Shown here one piece after another: positions 13,001 to 22,340 of a stretch of 64,000 nucleotides of DNA. Position 1 is the stretch's first letter, and each line of letters starts with the position of its first letter. The position numbers were made by a program, and so were the translations under genes. The notes under the pieces are model-generated. The model was not told the origin of the DNA. It made no database searches and worked only from the letters and a program-made list of their open reading frames with translations. Source of the stretch: Tribonema minus (Eukaryota > Sar > Xanthophyceae > Tribonematales > Tribonemataceae); the NCBI GenBank assembly GCA_017506865.1, contig JAFCMP010000334.1, positions 310,001 through 374,000 on the forward strand, given 5' to 3'.

Positions 13001-13228
13001 GTATTATGCTCGGTGTAGAGAGGTCTCCTTTTCAAAAGGGGTACTCACATGTGTCAAACTACGGCATTCAAACATGACTGCATTACATGACAGGCGGGCG
13101 TGAGCGTGGAGGCAATGCTTTTCCCTTGCAATCATTTGCAATGCAACTGATGCCCATTCCTGTCATCCCCTCTGCTGCTTTTTGTGTTTTCAGGCAAGGC
13201 GAACGAGGCTGTGTCGGGCACCGCCTAA
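7061..13228 (+). CDS. C2 domain plus LEA/perilipin-like amphipathic repeat protein, 9 exons, 437 aa
   Basis: The exons are 7061-7130, 8221-8423, 8752-8946, 9472-9630, 10139-10240, 10788-10943, 11476-11622, 12366-12612 and 13194-13228. All phases agree and the frame ends in TAA. Residues 1-137 form a C2 fold (MYVEVQGATNLP, FVKVKVNGEE, TKTYNPSYGAKFTF, GILQVSANW). The usual calcium-binding aspartates of loops 1 and 3 are missing, so calcium-independent lipid or protein binding is more likely. Residues 138-437 are Ala/Lys/Glu/Asp-rich amphipathic helices, ending in 11-residue-like repeats (TAGGAVETVRTRAGGAVEVV) that recall LEA proteins and lipid-droplet coat proteins. No signal peptide or membrane span is seen. 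A membrane- or lipid-droplet-surface role is inferred only. Several introns contain decayed copies of exon edges. Confidence 0.85.
9712..9915 (+). repeat. Decayed 3'-edge copies of C2-gene exon 4
   Basis: Positions about 9728-9786 repeat the last 60 or so bases of exon 4 (CGGCCGCCGCTG, then GACGCCTACT), ending at ATG|GTGAGC with a donor-like site. A shorter, more degraded copy ends at about 9909-9915 (ATGGTGAGG). Both lie in the intron directly after the real exon 4. Confidence 0.75.
10585..10665 (+). repeat. Decayed 5'-edge copy of C2-gene exon 6
   Basis: The text CAGCCCGGCAGCCCG, then GCAGAGAGCAAGGGCCGCA, matches the acceptor and start of exon 6 at 10782-10830 and then diverges. It lies in the intron just upstream of the real exon. 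Confidence 0.75.
10743..10769 (+). other. 27-nt pure poly-C run upstream of a 3' splice site
   Basis: An uninterrupted run of 27 C is followed by CCTCTCTACCCTTGCAG and exon 6 of the C2 gene. It is an extreme polypyrimidine tract. The complementary G-run could form a quadruplex. Confidence 0.85.
11010..11262 (+). repeat. Two decayed 3'-edge copies of C2-gene exon 6
   Basis: The first copy (about 11020-11083) repeats GACGAGGCAATCAAGGCGCT and GTGCGACGGCAAGAACGC. The second (about 11170-11262) repeats the DGALNGIDEF...NAIK region with more changes. Each is preceded by near-identical intron text containing CTTCAAGAATTCAA, so the duplicated unit spans the exon end plus the start of the intron. Confidence 0.8.
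11865..12080. repeat. Dispersed repeat, copy B (intronic)
   Basis: This is the second copy of the repeat at 1-215, sitting in intron 7 of the C2 gene. The order of conserved blocks is the same. It carries a small insertion near 11918-11935 relative to copy A. Confidence 0.7.
12157..12225 (+). repeat. 5'-edge copy of C2-gene exon 8 with acceptor
   Basis: An acceptor (CGCCCAG) followed by GTCCAGGACACGAGCGCC and about 60 bases nearly identical to the start of exon 8 precede the real exon by about 200 bp. The copy stops after CCGCCAGCAGCGC. If it were used as an exon it would change the frame downstream, so it looks like a decoy or relic. Confidence 0.8.
12735..12815 (+). repeat. 3'-edge copy of C2-gene exon 8
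   Basis: GTGCGCATGCGCGCGGGCGG and GTGGAGGTTGTCAAGACCAA repeat the end of exon 8 (12548-12600). They are followed by GTGAGCGCTGCTG as in the real donor region. The copy lies in the following intron. Confidence 0.8.
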
Positions 13229-13850
13229 AGCATCCATACATACAACACCGCCAACATGGCTTAGCAGCACACTGCACCCCCTGCCCAGTGGGGGGCTTGC
13301 GGGGGGGAGGGGGGGGGGGGCTGTGATGTGCACATGCAGCAGGGCCATCCGCTTGCTGCCAGCAGTACAGTACGTGTGCATTTCCCCTGACGATTCAGTA
13401 GCGCAGCAGCAGACATCAACATGTCGAGTTCCGATCAGCGACGGCAGATGCAGAAGAGGGGTGCTCGCAGCGGCAGCAACGCGCGTCGCCAATTTTTGAC
13501 ACGCGCTCTCATTCCGATTTTTGTACGCGCCTTCATTCAGCGCACGCCACACACACACTACATGTCCTCATGTGAGGCATTGCACTAGGTCCGACCTACT
13601 GCGCCGCAAGCGCTCTATGCACTATGTGTCGTTCAACTGGCTTGACTAGCTGCATGTGCTTTCACACCTTGGTGTCGGCCGCAATATGGGGAGTGGGACT
13701 GAATGGGGGGGGGGTGTCAACTTGCTCCCCCGCCCCTACTGGTCCTGATCCTCCTGCCCCCATTTTGTAGTTTGCCGGGGAGCTCGAAGAGACTGTGTCA
13801 CAAATGAACGCATGTAAACTACATCTAATGTTGTGCTTTTGTCTTGATGC
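13229..13850. other. No gene seen; 3' flank of C2 gene with G-runs
   Basis: This contains G-rich runs near 13302-13320 and 13706-13716 and otherwise unremarkable sequence. No ORF has supporting motifs. Confidence 0.4.
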
Positions 13851-14740
13851 TCTGTACTTTTTTTTAATTCTCGCTCAGGGCGCGAAACAGCCCAGATGAT
13901 GGTCTAACTTGATGCTGCTGTACGGAATCTGCATGTCGTGTGACTTTTGAAAGTGTCTCAACGATGCTCTGTACTTTTATTATATTCCACTTGTGGCTGT
14001 GGAAATGCCATGTTGTAGGTGTGTCGTGTCGCCTTGTTCTCACTCTTGGATGTAGCATGCAAAGCTTGCACGCCACACCCCGCCCCCCACATCACCCCCA
14101 ACAAAGCACCCGCAAGCGACTGTCCCCCACATAATGGCAGGGATACCAAACAAAGCTACAAGACTCTCCCCCCACAGACAAACCCGTCTTAGGGCCACCC
14201 AGCTCCACGCAGACTCCATCTCACAGTTTTCATGCAGGCCAAGGTCACCATAATGGGCCCTGAACTGGAGATTGTGGCTATCTACGTGAACCCCGATATC
14301 ATAAAGATGAGCAGAGGGACTCACTGCGCGCCAGGCGCTGACGCTAGAAAGAAAGGCTATATGACTAAGCAAAGTATCGCCTCCTTGATGAGCGGGACGG
14401 TGGTTCACCAGGCCTCCCATATCACCCCCAACAAAGCATCCGCAAGCGACTGTCCCCCACACACTAGCAGGGATACCAAACAAACCTGCAAGACTCTCCC
14501 CCCACAGACAGACCCTTCTAAGGGCCACCCAGCTCCACGCAGACTCCATCTCAAAGTTTTCATGCAGGCCAAGGTCACCATGATGGGCCCTGAACTGGAG
14601 ATTGTGGCTATCTACGTGAACCCCGATATCATAGAGATAAGCAGAGGGAATCACTGGGCGCCAGGCGCTGACGCTAGATGCTCTGTACTTTTTATTAATT
14701 CTCGCTCAGGGCGCGAAAAAGCCCAGATGATTGGCATCTA
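13851..14740. repeat. Tandem duplication (period 330 bp) bracketed by direct repeats
   Basis: Positions 14091-14347 and 14421-14677 are near-identical, offset by exactly 330 bp, starting ATCACCCCCAACAAAGCA and ending GGCGCTGACGCTAG. Both copies hold an open stretch reading AKVTIMGPELEIVAIYVNPD, with conservative changes between copies. The pair is bracketed by direct repeats at about 13854-13960 and 14682-14785 that share TAATTCTCGCTCAGGGCGCG. This could be a degenerate mobile element or a local segmental duplication. Confidence 0.7.
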
Positions 14741-14796
14741 GCTGTAAGGAATCTACATGTTGTATGACAGTCTGAAAGTGTCGCAACGACAACCAT

Positions 14797-14985
14797 TCAA
14801 ACGCCGCCGCCGCCGCCAAATGGCATCTCGGGGTCCTCCCCTACGTCCTCCTCCATGTGCCCCCCCCCCCTGGATTCTGCCATGTGTGTCATGACACGGC
14901 CAGAGTACGCCATGTGGAGCGCCGACAGTGCCGAGCGTAAGCGCGCCAGGGCGATGCCCTTGAGAGCTTTAGGGCGCTGTACTCC
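14797..14985 (-). CDS. Possible exon or small ORF of unknown function
   Basis: The minus strand reads openly as KALKGIALARLRSALSALHM, then a Met/Glu/Asp-rich stretch ending DPEMPFGGGGGV and a stop. It looks more protein-like than neighbouring ORFs. Its 5' boundary is unclear, although a CACAG acceptor-like site sits just upstream. No family is recognised. Confidence 0.25.
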   Translation of the reverse strand, partial: GVQRPKALKGIALARLRSALSALHMAYSGRVMTHMAESRGGGHMEEDVGEDPEMPFGGGGGV

Positions 14986-15453
14986 TGTGACATGCAATTA
15001 GTTTCAAATTGGCTGGCAGTGGTACGTGGTGCTTTCACAAAAGCTCGCTGAGCAATCTGTTGTCCTGCCATGGCCTGGCCGGTTCAGTTGAGCGTTGGTG
15101 ATGTGATTTTTAAGGTGCTGGTGACTTGTTGATAGTATGCGTATTTTGCAGCCTCCTCGTCATGCACATGAACTTGTTGAAATGTGGGTGGGATGTGACT
15201 TGGTGGCGCGACTCAAGTCGTGTGGTTTGCTGATGTTGTAAAAGTTAGGGATTGGGTAACTCAGGATGACTTTGCCTGCAGACTGATTTGATTCCTTGGT
15301 CATCTAGTGACGTTCAGCCACAATCTGAGGGCTTCATGATGCTTCTTGTGTTGTGTCAGTGGCTTCATATGTCAATTCTGATGAGATGAGGTTTTTAATG
15401 GTGCTTGCAGCGTCGAAGACACAGCTGTGCTCTTCACCAATCCGTGGGGCCAA

Positions 15454-15708
15454 TTAAAAGCTGTCAGATCTGTAAGGCGCACGCATGCTATCGTAACGGG
15501 TTCGCAAGCCGGTAACAGGTCCTGGCACACCCTCCTCCAGCTTTTGGTGCACCTGCTGCTGCGCTGGCACATCGTTGACCACGCGAAAGAACTGAGCATC
15601 GGGCTGTGCCTTGTGCTGACATACCACAGCTGCTTCGTGTGAATGACGAGGCTCCTTCTAGAGTTGTCGCCTCCAATCTGGCGTGGCAAAAACAGTTTCA
15701 TTTCTCAT
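15454..15708 (-). pseudogene. Small ORF with one in-frame TAG, function unknown
   Basis: From ATG at 15708 one frame reads MRNETVFATPDWRRQL, then TAG (15660-15658). It then continues open for 67 codons to TAA at 15456-15454, including FFRVVNDVPAQQQVHQKLEE and TGLRTRYDSMRAPYRSDSF. The downstream part looks like a genuine protein C-terminus. Possible readings are a pseudogene with a single nonsense mutation, a sequencing error, or an exon whose acceptor is CTCTAG or TATGTCAG with an unseen upstream exon. It diverges from the plastid-protein gene that starts at 15818. Confidence 0.35.
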
Positions 15709-15817
15709 CCGTCATCGGCGGCAGTGCGCATTTTTTAATTAGAGAAGACCCCTCTCGAATCACTCCCTCTACTACACACGAGACCAGAGTCAACCCACCA
15801 CCTCACCCCTCAGCACC

Positions 15818-16778
15818 ATGAAGTTCGTCATCGTCCTCGCTGCGATGCTGGGTGCGGCGACCGCTTTCGTGCCCGCCACCATGCCCGCCCGCGCTGGCAT
15901 GGCCGTGGTAAGTGTTTGCGCTGACGTTTGCGCATGATTTCTTGGCTTTGACACTTTGGCGCGGCTACACACAGGCCTGGTGCCCGTGCAGCTGTGGGGC
16001 GTGCGGAACAGCAGGCATAGCTGCGCTGCCTGGCTTGCGCTAGCCTGACGTGTGGTGGTCCGGCCATGCTGCAGAGAGTAGTCAAAGCCAACCAGTAGCT
16101 GCAGGGGCGCATACAACCCACCGGCACCTGCGAGAGCAGGCCAGAGCAGGCCACAGCATAGCGGTTGTTAACGTGATGAGCAGCTTCAGTGGCAATGCAC
16201 TGCGCTGGCAGCCGTAGGTGTATTGGGAGCTTGTGGTGCGGAGACGACGGGAGCAGCTCAATGATTCGGCAGCACCGTCTTGAGCAAGTTGTTGCGCAAG
16301 CCGTGCACACAGCGCTTTAAGGATCAATGCTGCTGCGCATTACTTTCTGCTTTCGCAGTTGTGGCTACAAGGAGTGCATGGCTCTCGCACCTGACGTTAG
16401 CTAGTCCTGTGGATGTTAGCCTCTCTTGTCAGCTTTCCACCGTTTTGTATGTTTGGATATTGGCGCATCGCGCACGATCGTTGACCGGCATACTTCTGCA
16501 CTAGCACGCGGCTCGTGGGTCTAAGGTTCTGTGACGTACGTACTTCATGGCTACCGCCTCCGCCAACCACACGGTTAGTTCGTGCACTCACGTTGTGCTG
16601 GTGCGCTCTTTGTGACTCCGCTCGACAGAGGGCCGAGGACGAGAAGCACCGTGGCGTGGGCGGCATGGCCGACACCCGTGACCCCGAGCCGGTCGACCAC
16701 GAGGACCCGCGCAAGTCTATCTCCAAGGCGCCCACGTTCGAGGAATACATGAAGCAGAAGCAGGCCGCCCAACAGTAA
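15818..16778 (+). CDS. Small plastid-targeted protein, 2 exons, 79 aa
   Basis: The exons are 15818-15907 and 16629-16778, joined in phase 0. The N-terminus (MKFVIVLAAMLGAATAFVPA) is a hydrophobic signal peptide ending in Ala-Phe-Val-Pro. That resembles the ASAFAP-type cleavage site of bipartite plastid presequences in algae with secondary red plastids. A short Arg/Ala/Met-rich transit-like stretch follows. The mature part is highly charged (EDEKHRGVGGMADTRDPEP, then RKSISKAPTFEEYMKQKQAA). I do not recognise the family. A stromal or thylakoid-associated location is inferred from the leader only. This gene is the best clue to the organism group. Confidence 0.75.
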
Positions 16779-17840
16779 GCCGCTCCCTTCAACCCCCCTA
16801 GTGACCAGTATGCCCCCCCAGTGAGCGTGATCTACTGAGTGGGTGCACTCGCACTCTTAAGAGCTGCTTCCCCACGCGCGCTGAAGCAGCTGCTGTAGAT
16901 CTAGCTGTACAAAAGCTGGGTTTTCCGCCCGTTGAATCACCTGGTTTTTCAATACACGTTTCTCATTACAGAAGATCACACACAACGACCTTGCCGGCGT
17001 GTGCTTGACGGTGCTTCTTCTGTGCTTTTGCTATGCGTAAGCTGGTGTCAACGACTGCATCAGTGTGTATCGATTGGTTGAGATTGTCTGCAAACGCTTG
17101 TCTGTCAGGCTCAGCTGGCTGGCGTGTGCGAGGTTCGTACCGTCTGCTTAAAAAAGTGCAGCATGTGCCCACAGCGATTGGAAATTATTAGCAGTGGTAC
17201 TGGCCTCGTACATGTGTGTACGACAAATTGTTTTGTCAACCCGTGAGATTTTGTATGACAAATAAACATTGTGATGCACTCGTTTGGCAAGATGCCCTCG
17301 AAGCATGTCGGCTTCGCAACTATTCCTTCACGTCACGAGGCATTCATCGTGGCAGGGTTGTGGTCTGGAGTTGCATGCTGCATATGGCTGCAGATGTGTG
17401 AGTATCAGGAAGCTCACGCAGGCGCCTTCACTGGATGCTTGGGGCAGCATGAAATTATCCATAGCGCGTGCGCTCGGCCAAAGCGGTAAGTGCTGCGTTT
17501 CGCCACCCTGCAAGGCATGTGAACTGCTACTGATGCACAATTTCAGAACAACGCGGATGTCTTGTGTGCCTGCAGAATTTTTTGTGATGTGCAAGCAATC
17601 GCTGCCCACTTTTGCTTGTAGCGCGCTGCGTATGCCAGCATTATCCTGGACCGCGCGGCAATGCACATGTTGAAATGCGGCCTCATGTCTCCCTCGACAC
17701 TGTACGTACACACAGGTGAGGTTCAACCGCAGAACGTCGCGCCGCCATCTGCATCATGATCTGATCTTGTACGCTCTCTCAGTACCTTGCTGCAACTGAC
17801 TGCGCGCGCTGCGCATCGAAGCCTCTCCTTTGCTGCCGTC
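16779..17840. other. No supported gene; downstream region with AATAAA
   Basis: An AATAAA hexamer lies at 17261-17266, about 480 bases after the plastid-protein stop codon. It may or may not be used for polyadenylation. Short ORFs here carry no recognisable motif. Confidence 0.35.
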
Positions 17841-17867
17841 CGCCCCTGAAATCATGCGTGCGCATCA

Positions 17868-18225
17868 TGCTGCCGTTGCTGGGCTGGGAAAAGATGAGCG
17901 TTGCAGCCCCACGTGCTCACGTCAGTGCTCAGGTGAGACAGGTGAGCGCTGCTGCCCGTTGCTCAGCTGGGAGAGATGAGCGCTGCCCCACGTGCTCACG
18001 TCATTGCCCAGCTGAGAAAGGTGAGCGCTGCTTGCTGCCCACAGTGCTGCATCATTGCCCAGCTCGGAAAAGGTGAGCATATGCTGCCCCCGCGCGCTGA
18101 CGTCATTCTCGGCTGGAAAAGGCGAGCGCTGCTGTGCAACTCATGTAAGTCATGCTCGGCTGGGAAAGGTGAGCACCGCTGCCCGCCGTGCTGCATCATA
18201 GCTCAGCTGGGAAAGGTGAGCGCTG
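17868..18225 (+). repeat. Minisatellite of eight donor-like units
   Basis: Eight degenerate units of about 40-65 bp each end in a variant of CTGGGAAAGGTGAGCGCTGC, a good 5' splice-site sequence. In the first and third units the donor reads ATGAGC instead of GTGAGC. An ATG-led stretch (MRAHHAAVAGLGK) occupies the first unit. A CTTTCTGCAG acceptor follows at about 18289-18298, and a short open frame in matching phase ends at 18365. This may be a tiny two-exon gene with an expanded donor region, but its coding status is doubtful. Confidence 0.6.
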
Positions 18226-18366
18226 CTGGCTGCTGCTTACCGTGCAGCGGCCTGCGGGGCCTTCTTGAACTCTGTCTCTGCACATCTCTTTCTGCAGATC
18301 AGCGGCTCGCGACGCGAATTTGCGAGAGGAGTGTACAGGTTCGCCAAGGCGCCTTGTCAGGGTAGC

Positions 18367-19260
18367 TAATTCGCACCACTGAGCTTGCAACCGTGAGGGT
18401 GTCAGCCCCTCCATACAATCGCAGGTGGGTGTTGACATCCGCAGTCTTGTGTCTTGTTGGTGTGTTCGCTCTCCGTGACGTGATGCTTGCGCATCTATCC
18501 TGGCAGAAGACTTCCGCTGTGCACATGCATGTAAAATCTTGCCATTGATGCGCCGCTTGCACACATCCAACATCGGAAAGCCAGGTAGAAGTGTAATTTG
18601 ATTGTCTATTATTTGTCAGCTGCGTTCTAAAGGAGTTGTGTGGATCACATGTGGCCCTGAGCAATCTCATTAGGAGTTGTGTGGATCACGTACGGGTTCA
18701 GAAACTGCCCATATGGTTGTTTGCCATTTTTGAGAAGCAATTACTTTTCAACAGTCGTGCACCATTGGCACCACATCATCGTTCCTACCACACTGACCGG
18801 GTCTAGTCTACAAGGAGCGATCAGTTCGTTGCAGATGAAGGGGAGCGGAGGAGGGGAGGTGCTGCATAATCATCAACGGTATTGGGTCATCTGGAAAAAA
18901 GATGCGAATACTGGCAGCAAGCTTGGAATTGTTGTGGTTTGGGCTTTGTGGCATTCTCGTTGACTGTGCTAGTATGATGAACCTGCCATATATCATTGGC
19001 TCACACGGGTCTATTCCTGATGTGGCTGCATTTGTCGATACAACTTGCTGCTGCGTCATCCTGCATGACCGATGTTTCCATTGAAGTGGCAGCAAGAAGC
19101 TCTCTATAAAGGTGCATGGATTTCATGTCATCAACGAAGGTGTGCTACAGGTGCCTAATTCATTGCACGCTTTGAGGCGTCACAGGCTTCTCTCAAAACA
19201 ATGAACACGGTCGCTCACAACACAAATATGGTTGCACCGTTTTGCATATACCTGTTTGCA
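18367..19260. other. No supported gene
   Basis: This is moderately AT-richer sequence with a short direct repeat (AGGAGTTGTGTGGATCAC at about 18631 and 18672). No ORF has convincing protein features. Confidence 0.4.
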
Positions 19261-19372
19261 CATGTGCTAATGCTGTGAGGCGAAAATTGTAGCGAGCGAC
19301 CGGCGGGCGGAGCCGGTTGCGACGCGGCGCGAGCCGCGAGAGCAAATCCGGCCGCGTGCTCGAGTGATTAAG

Positions 19373-19413
19373 GAAGGTTCCGGAAGGTTCCGGCAAGGTT
19401 CCTGGGAAGGTTC
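19373..19413. promoter_or_regulatory. Heat-shock-element cluster
   Basis: GAAGGTTCCGGAAGGTTC (19373-19390) is four alternating nGAAn/nTTCn units in perfect HSE register. It is followed by CAAGGTTC and GGAAGGTTC up to 19413. Such arrays are bound by HSF trimers. No clear coding gene starts within a few hundred bases on either strand, so the target could be a non-coding transcript or a mobile element. The match is sequence-only. Confidence 0.55.
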
Positions 19414-22320
19414 ACACCTACTTTTAGAGAAGTGCGGGGAACGCGGCGGCGACCTGGCCGGCGCGGCTGGCGGTGCGCGGTGCCGCTCGCCTGCGTTGCG
19501 CCCTGCCCGGCGCGCCGGCTTTCGTCGGCGCCTTCGCCGCTGTCGTCGAGGTGTGTTCGTTTTTGCGCCCAGAAAAACGCACGCCGCTTCCTCGAGGGCT
19601 CTGAACTGCTCGTGATCTCGAGTGGCGGCTGGCTGGGACGGTGGGGCGCTGGCGAGGGGTGGCATGGTGTGTGCGTGTGCTCTGCCGCTAGGCTCTGTGG
19701 CTCTGGCGTCTTTCTGCGCAGCCGAAAAGGGGCTGTGCCTACTTGGTGAGCCGTCGATTTTATAGCAAAAAAATGCAAAGTAGTCCTGCTTCACTGCTGA
19801 TTGCGAGGTAACGGCACACGACTGGCGGGCGCTGGTGGTGTTCAGCGTCGCTATCTACGACATTGGTGCCGCTGATACCGGTCTTGTTACGTAGCTCGCT
19901 CTGCGTCGTCTATTGCGATTTCAACAGGCTGTGCATTGCAACAGCGCTGTAGCGGGTTTTTGTTTGTGCGTGTGGCGCGCTTCAGAGATGGCCTGAGGTG
20001 GTGCTACAACAGTATATGCTGCTGAGGCGTGGCTACTGCTCGGGCAGCACGCGAGAGCGGCTGTTGAGCGTGTGCTTCGAGCTACAGGCCATCGCGAGAA
20101 CTTCAAGTGCGTAATTTTCGACTGTGGACCTGCGCTGGCTGCGTGTTTGCTGCCTGGAGAGCTGCTGGATGGCGATTTCTACTGCTGATCGTGGATGCTG
20201 GCGAAGCTGGAGCTGCCTGGTGGTGTGCATGGCGTGCTGCGATGGCGGGTGCTTTGGTTTCGGTGACTGGCGGCGCTCCGTGGACTGTGGACGACGCAGG
20301 TGTGATATTTGTTCTGGGTTATGGCTGACAACATTCTTATGACTGCAGCAACATTGCTTAATTTTCTGCTGCGACATCTGCACCCGTCTGGCGAGCCAGA
20401 TGACTGCAGAACTAGGCTTTGCAAAACTTGAGCTTGCCTGACTTGGCTCTGTTCAATGACACTGGTTTGGGGTGAACACAAGTTCTGAGTGGCTTGACAT
20501 GACTGCTGCTACGTCAGGACACTTTACGATTCTTCAGAACGCTTTGCACGGGCATGGAGTGCTGCACAGCTGCAGAGGCAGCGCCACCGCGGCGCTGCCG
20601 CGTGCGCACACATCGCACTGCGTTTGTTTGATTGAAAGCCAGGTTGGTTGCCTACAGTTGCAGTGACATGATGATGTTGCGCGCCTGGTAGCCGGCGCTG
20701 CCTACGCGTGCTGCTCGTCCATCACGGCTGCGCGCCTTTCACTTGGCGGCGCTTGTCCGCGACGCTGCGGCGCTGCAGCGTTCGTGCGCATCGCTGTCTG
20801 CATCACAGCGGTGATGTTTGCGTGCTGTTTGCACGTACTGTGCCCTGGTGACGCTTGTGCGCTTGTTTCAGTCAGCGGCACCTTGACGTAGGACAGTGTC
20901 GCCGTAGTTGCTTTGTGCTGCGCAGCGCGGCATGCCTTCTGCAATGCTGAGCGCATCGCGGCGCGCATGCGCGCTGCGGCGGCGCCTGCTGCTGGCAGTC
21001 AGCGGCTCGGTGCTCTATGCTGCGCAGCTGCTCAGCACAGCTACTGCTATGACCTGTTAATTGACAACGCCTGCGCGGCGCGCGCTGTCTCGGCTGCGCG
21101 CCTGTCAGTTAGCGGCGCCTTTATGCAACGCTGCACCCGCTGCAGTGCTCAACTCAATACAGTCCCTATCCACGCGCTGCGGCGGCAGCGGTGGCAGCGC
21201 CCGCGCGTGCTTGCACTGTGAATGCTTGGGAGCGCCTGCGCGTGCTTGCGCTGTGGATGCTTGGGCTCATGGCAGGTACTACTACGGTAGTGGCGCTGGT
21301 GCACGCAGCGCCATGTGCACATGCTGCCGCCCGCGCCACAGCTAGCGGCGCTGGCGCGCGCTTCCGCCTACGTACTTGTCTCAGCTGTCTGTTGGCTAGC
21401 AACGCCTGTGCGCGCGCTGCACTGCGGCACGCGCTGCCGCGCTCGATTCGTAGCTGCGCCGTGGCGGCGGCGGCGCCTGCATGCGGCGGCGGCGCTGCTG
21501 CGCGCACCTGCGCCGGCGATGCTGTCGGCGCCGTTCGCATTGCCGGGTCGTTCTGCTTCTGTGCGCTGCGGCATTGCTCAGCGAGGTCGCGTCTGTGCCA
21601 TGGCGCGGCGGCGGCGTGCTTTGAATGCAATTTATCCTTTGGGGGGGGGGGGGGCGTTGGGCGTGCTTTGAATGCGTTTTACGCCTTGTTCGGCGGTCGC
21701 GAGCCCCCCCCCGGCGGGGGAGATCTTGTAAGATTAAGTCACGCATCTTGGAATGGCTTGGGTGCAATGGCTGTCACTAACGCTGGCTTCCTGGTGCTCA
21801 AAGCCCCCTTTGCACATGACTGTGCAACACACTGCTACATGGTTGCACGCGAAGAGGAACGCACAAAAGCAGTTGTGCGCCTCTGCTGGTGCATTGTTGT
21901 GCGCTTTTTGGACCTGTTTGGCGCTAAGTGACAATGCAGAACAGACGTGAGAGCCTGTACATAACTTTGCGTCAGCTTTAGTGAGCTCGAAAATGTAAAA
22001 AAAAATAATTTACCGTATCATGTGTTGTAGAATTGGGGGGGCTTCTTTTTCAAAGTTGCTCCTAGTAGTAAGCCTGAACAGAGGAGACAGCGAGAGGAGG
22101 GAGACCATCCCCGTTGGAATAAGCTCAGTAACTTTTGTGGCCGCGCTCATTACGCGTTGAAGCTCTAGAGAGTAGGATGTGTGTAGAGAGGATGTGTGTG
22201 GTGAGGATTGGGTTAAAATTAGCTATAGGCTAGGAACTACTAGTAGGGCAGAATCTTTCAAAAGGGTTGGCTTAGTTCGAAATCAAAAAATTTCGCGCTA
22301 AAACTGAAACTTCAAGCCGA
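19414..22320. other. GC-rich low-complexity region, no supported gene
   Basis: Much of 20550-21640 consists of diverged GCG/CTG-rich repeats (variants of GTCAGCGGCGCC and CAACGCTGCACCCGC), giving long spurious Ala/Arg/Cys-rich ORFs in several frames. A G13 run lies near 21641. From 21950 to 22320 the sequence becomes AT-richer and precedes the ORF at 22341. Confidence 0.45.
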
Positions 22321-22340
22321 GCGAAATTCGTTGTTGAGCC

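Noticed and set aside
21191-21931. 246-aa plus-strand ORF
   Set aside because: It runs through GCG/CTG-rich repeats with Ala/Arg/Cys bias. Overlapping ORFs of equal length exist in other frames.
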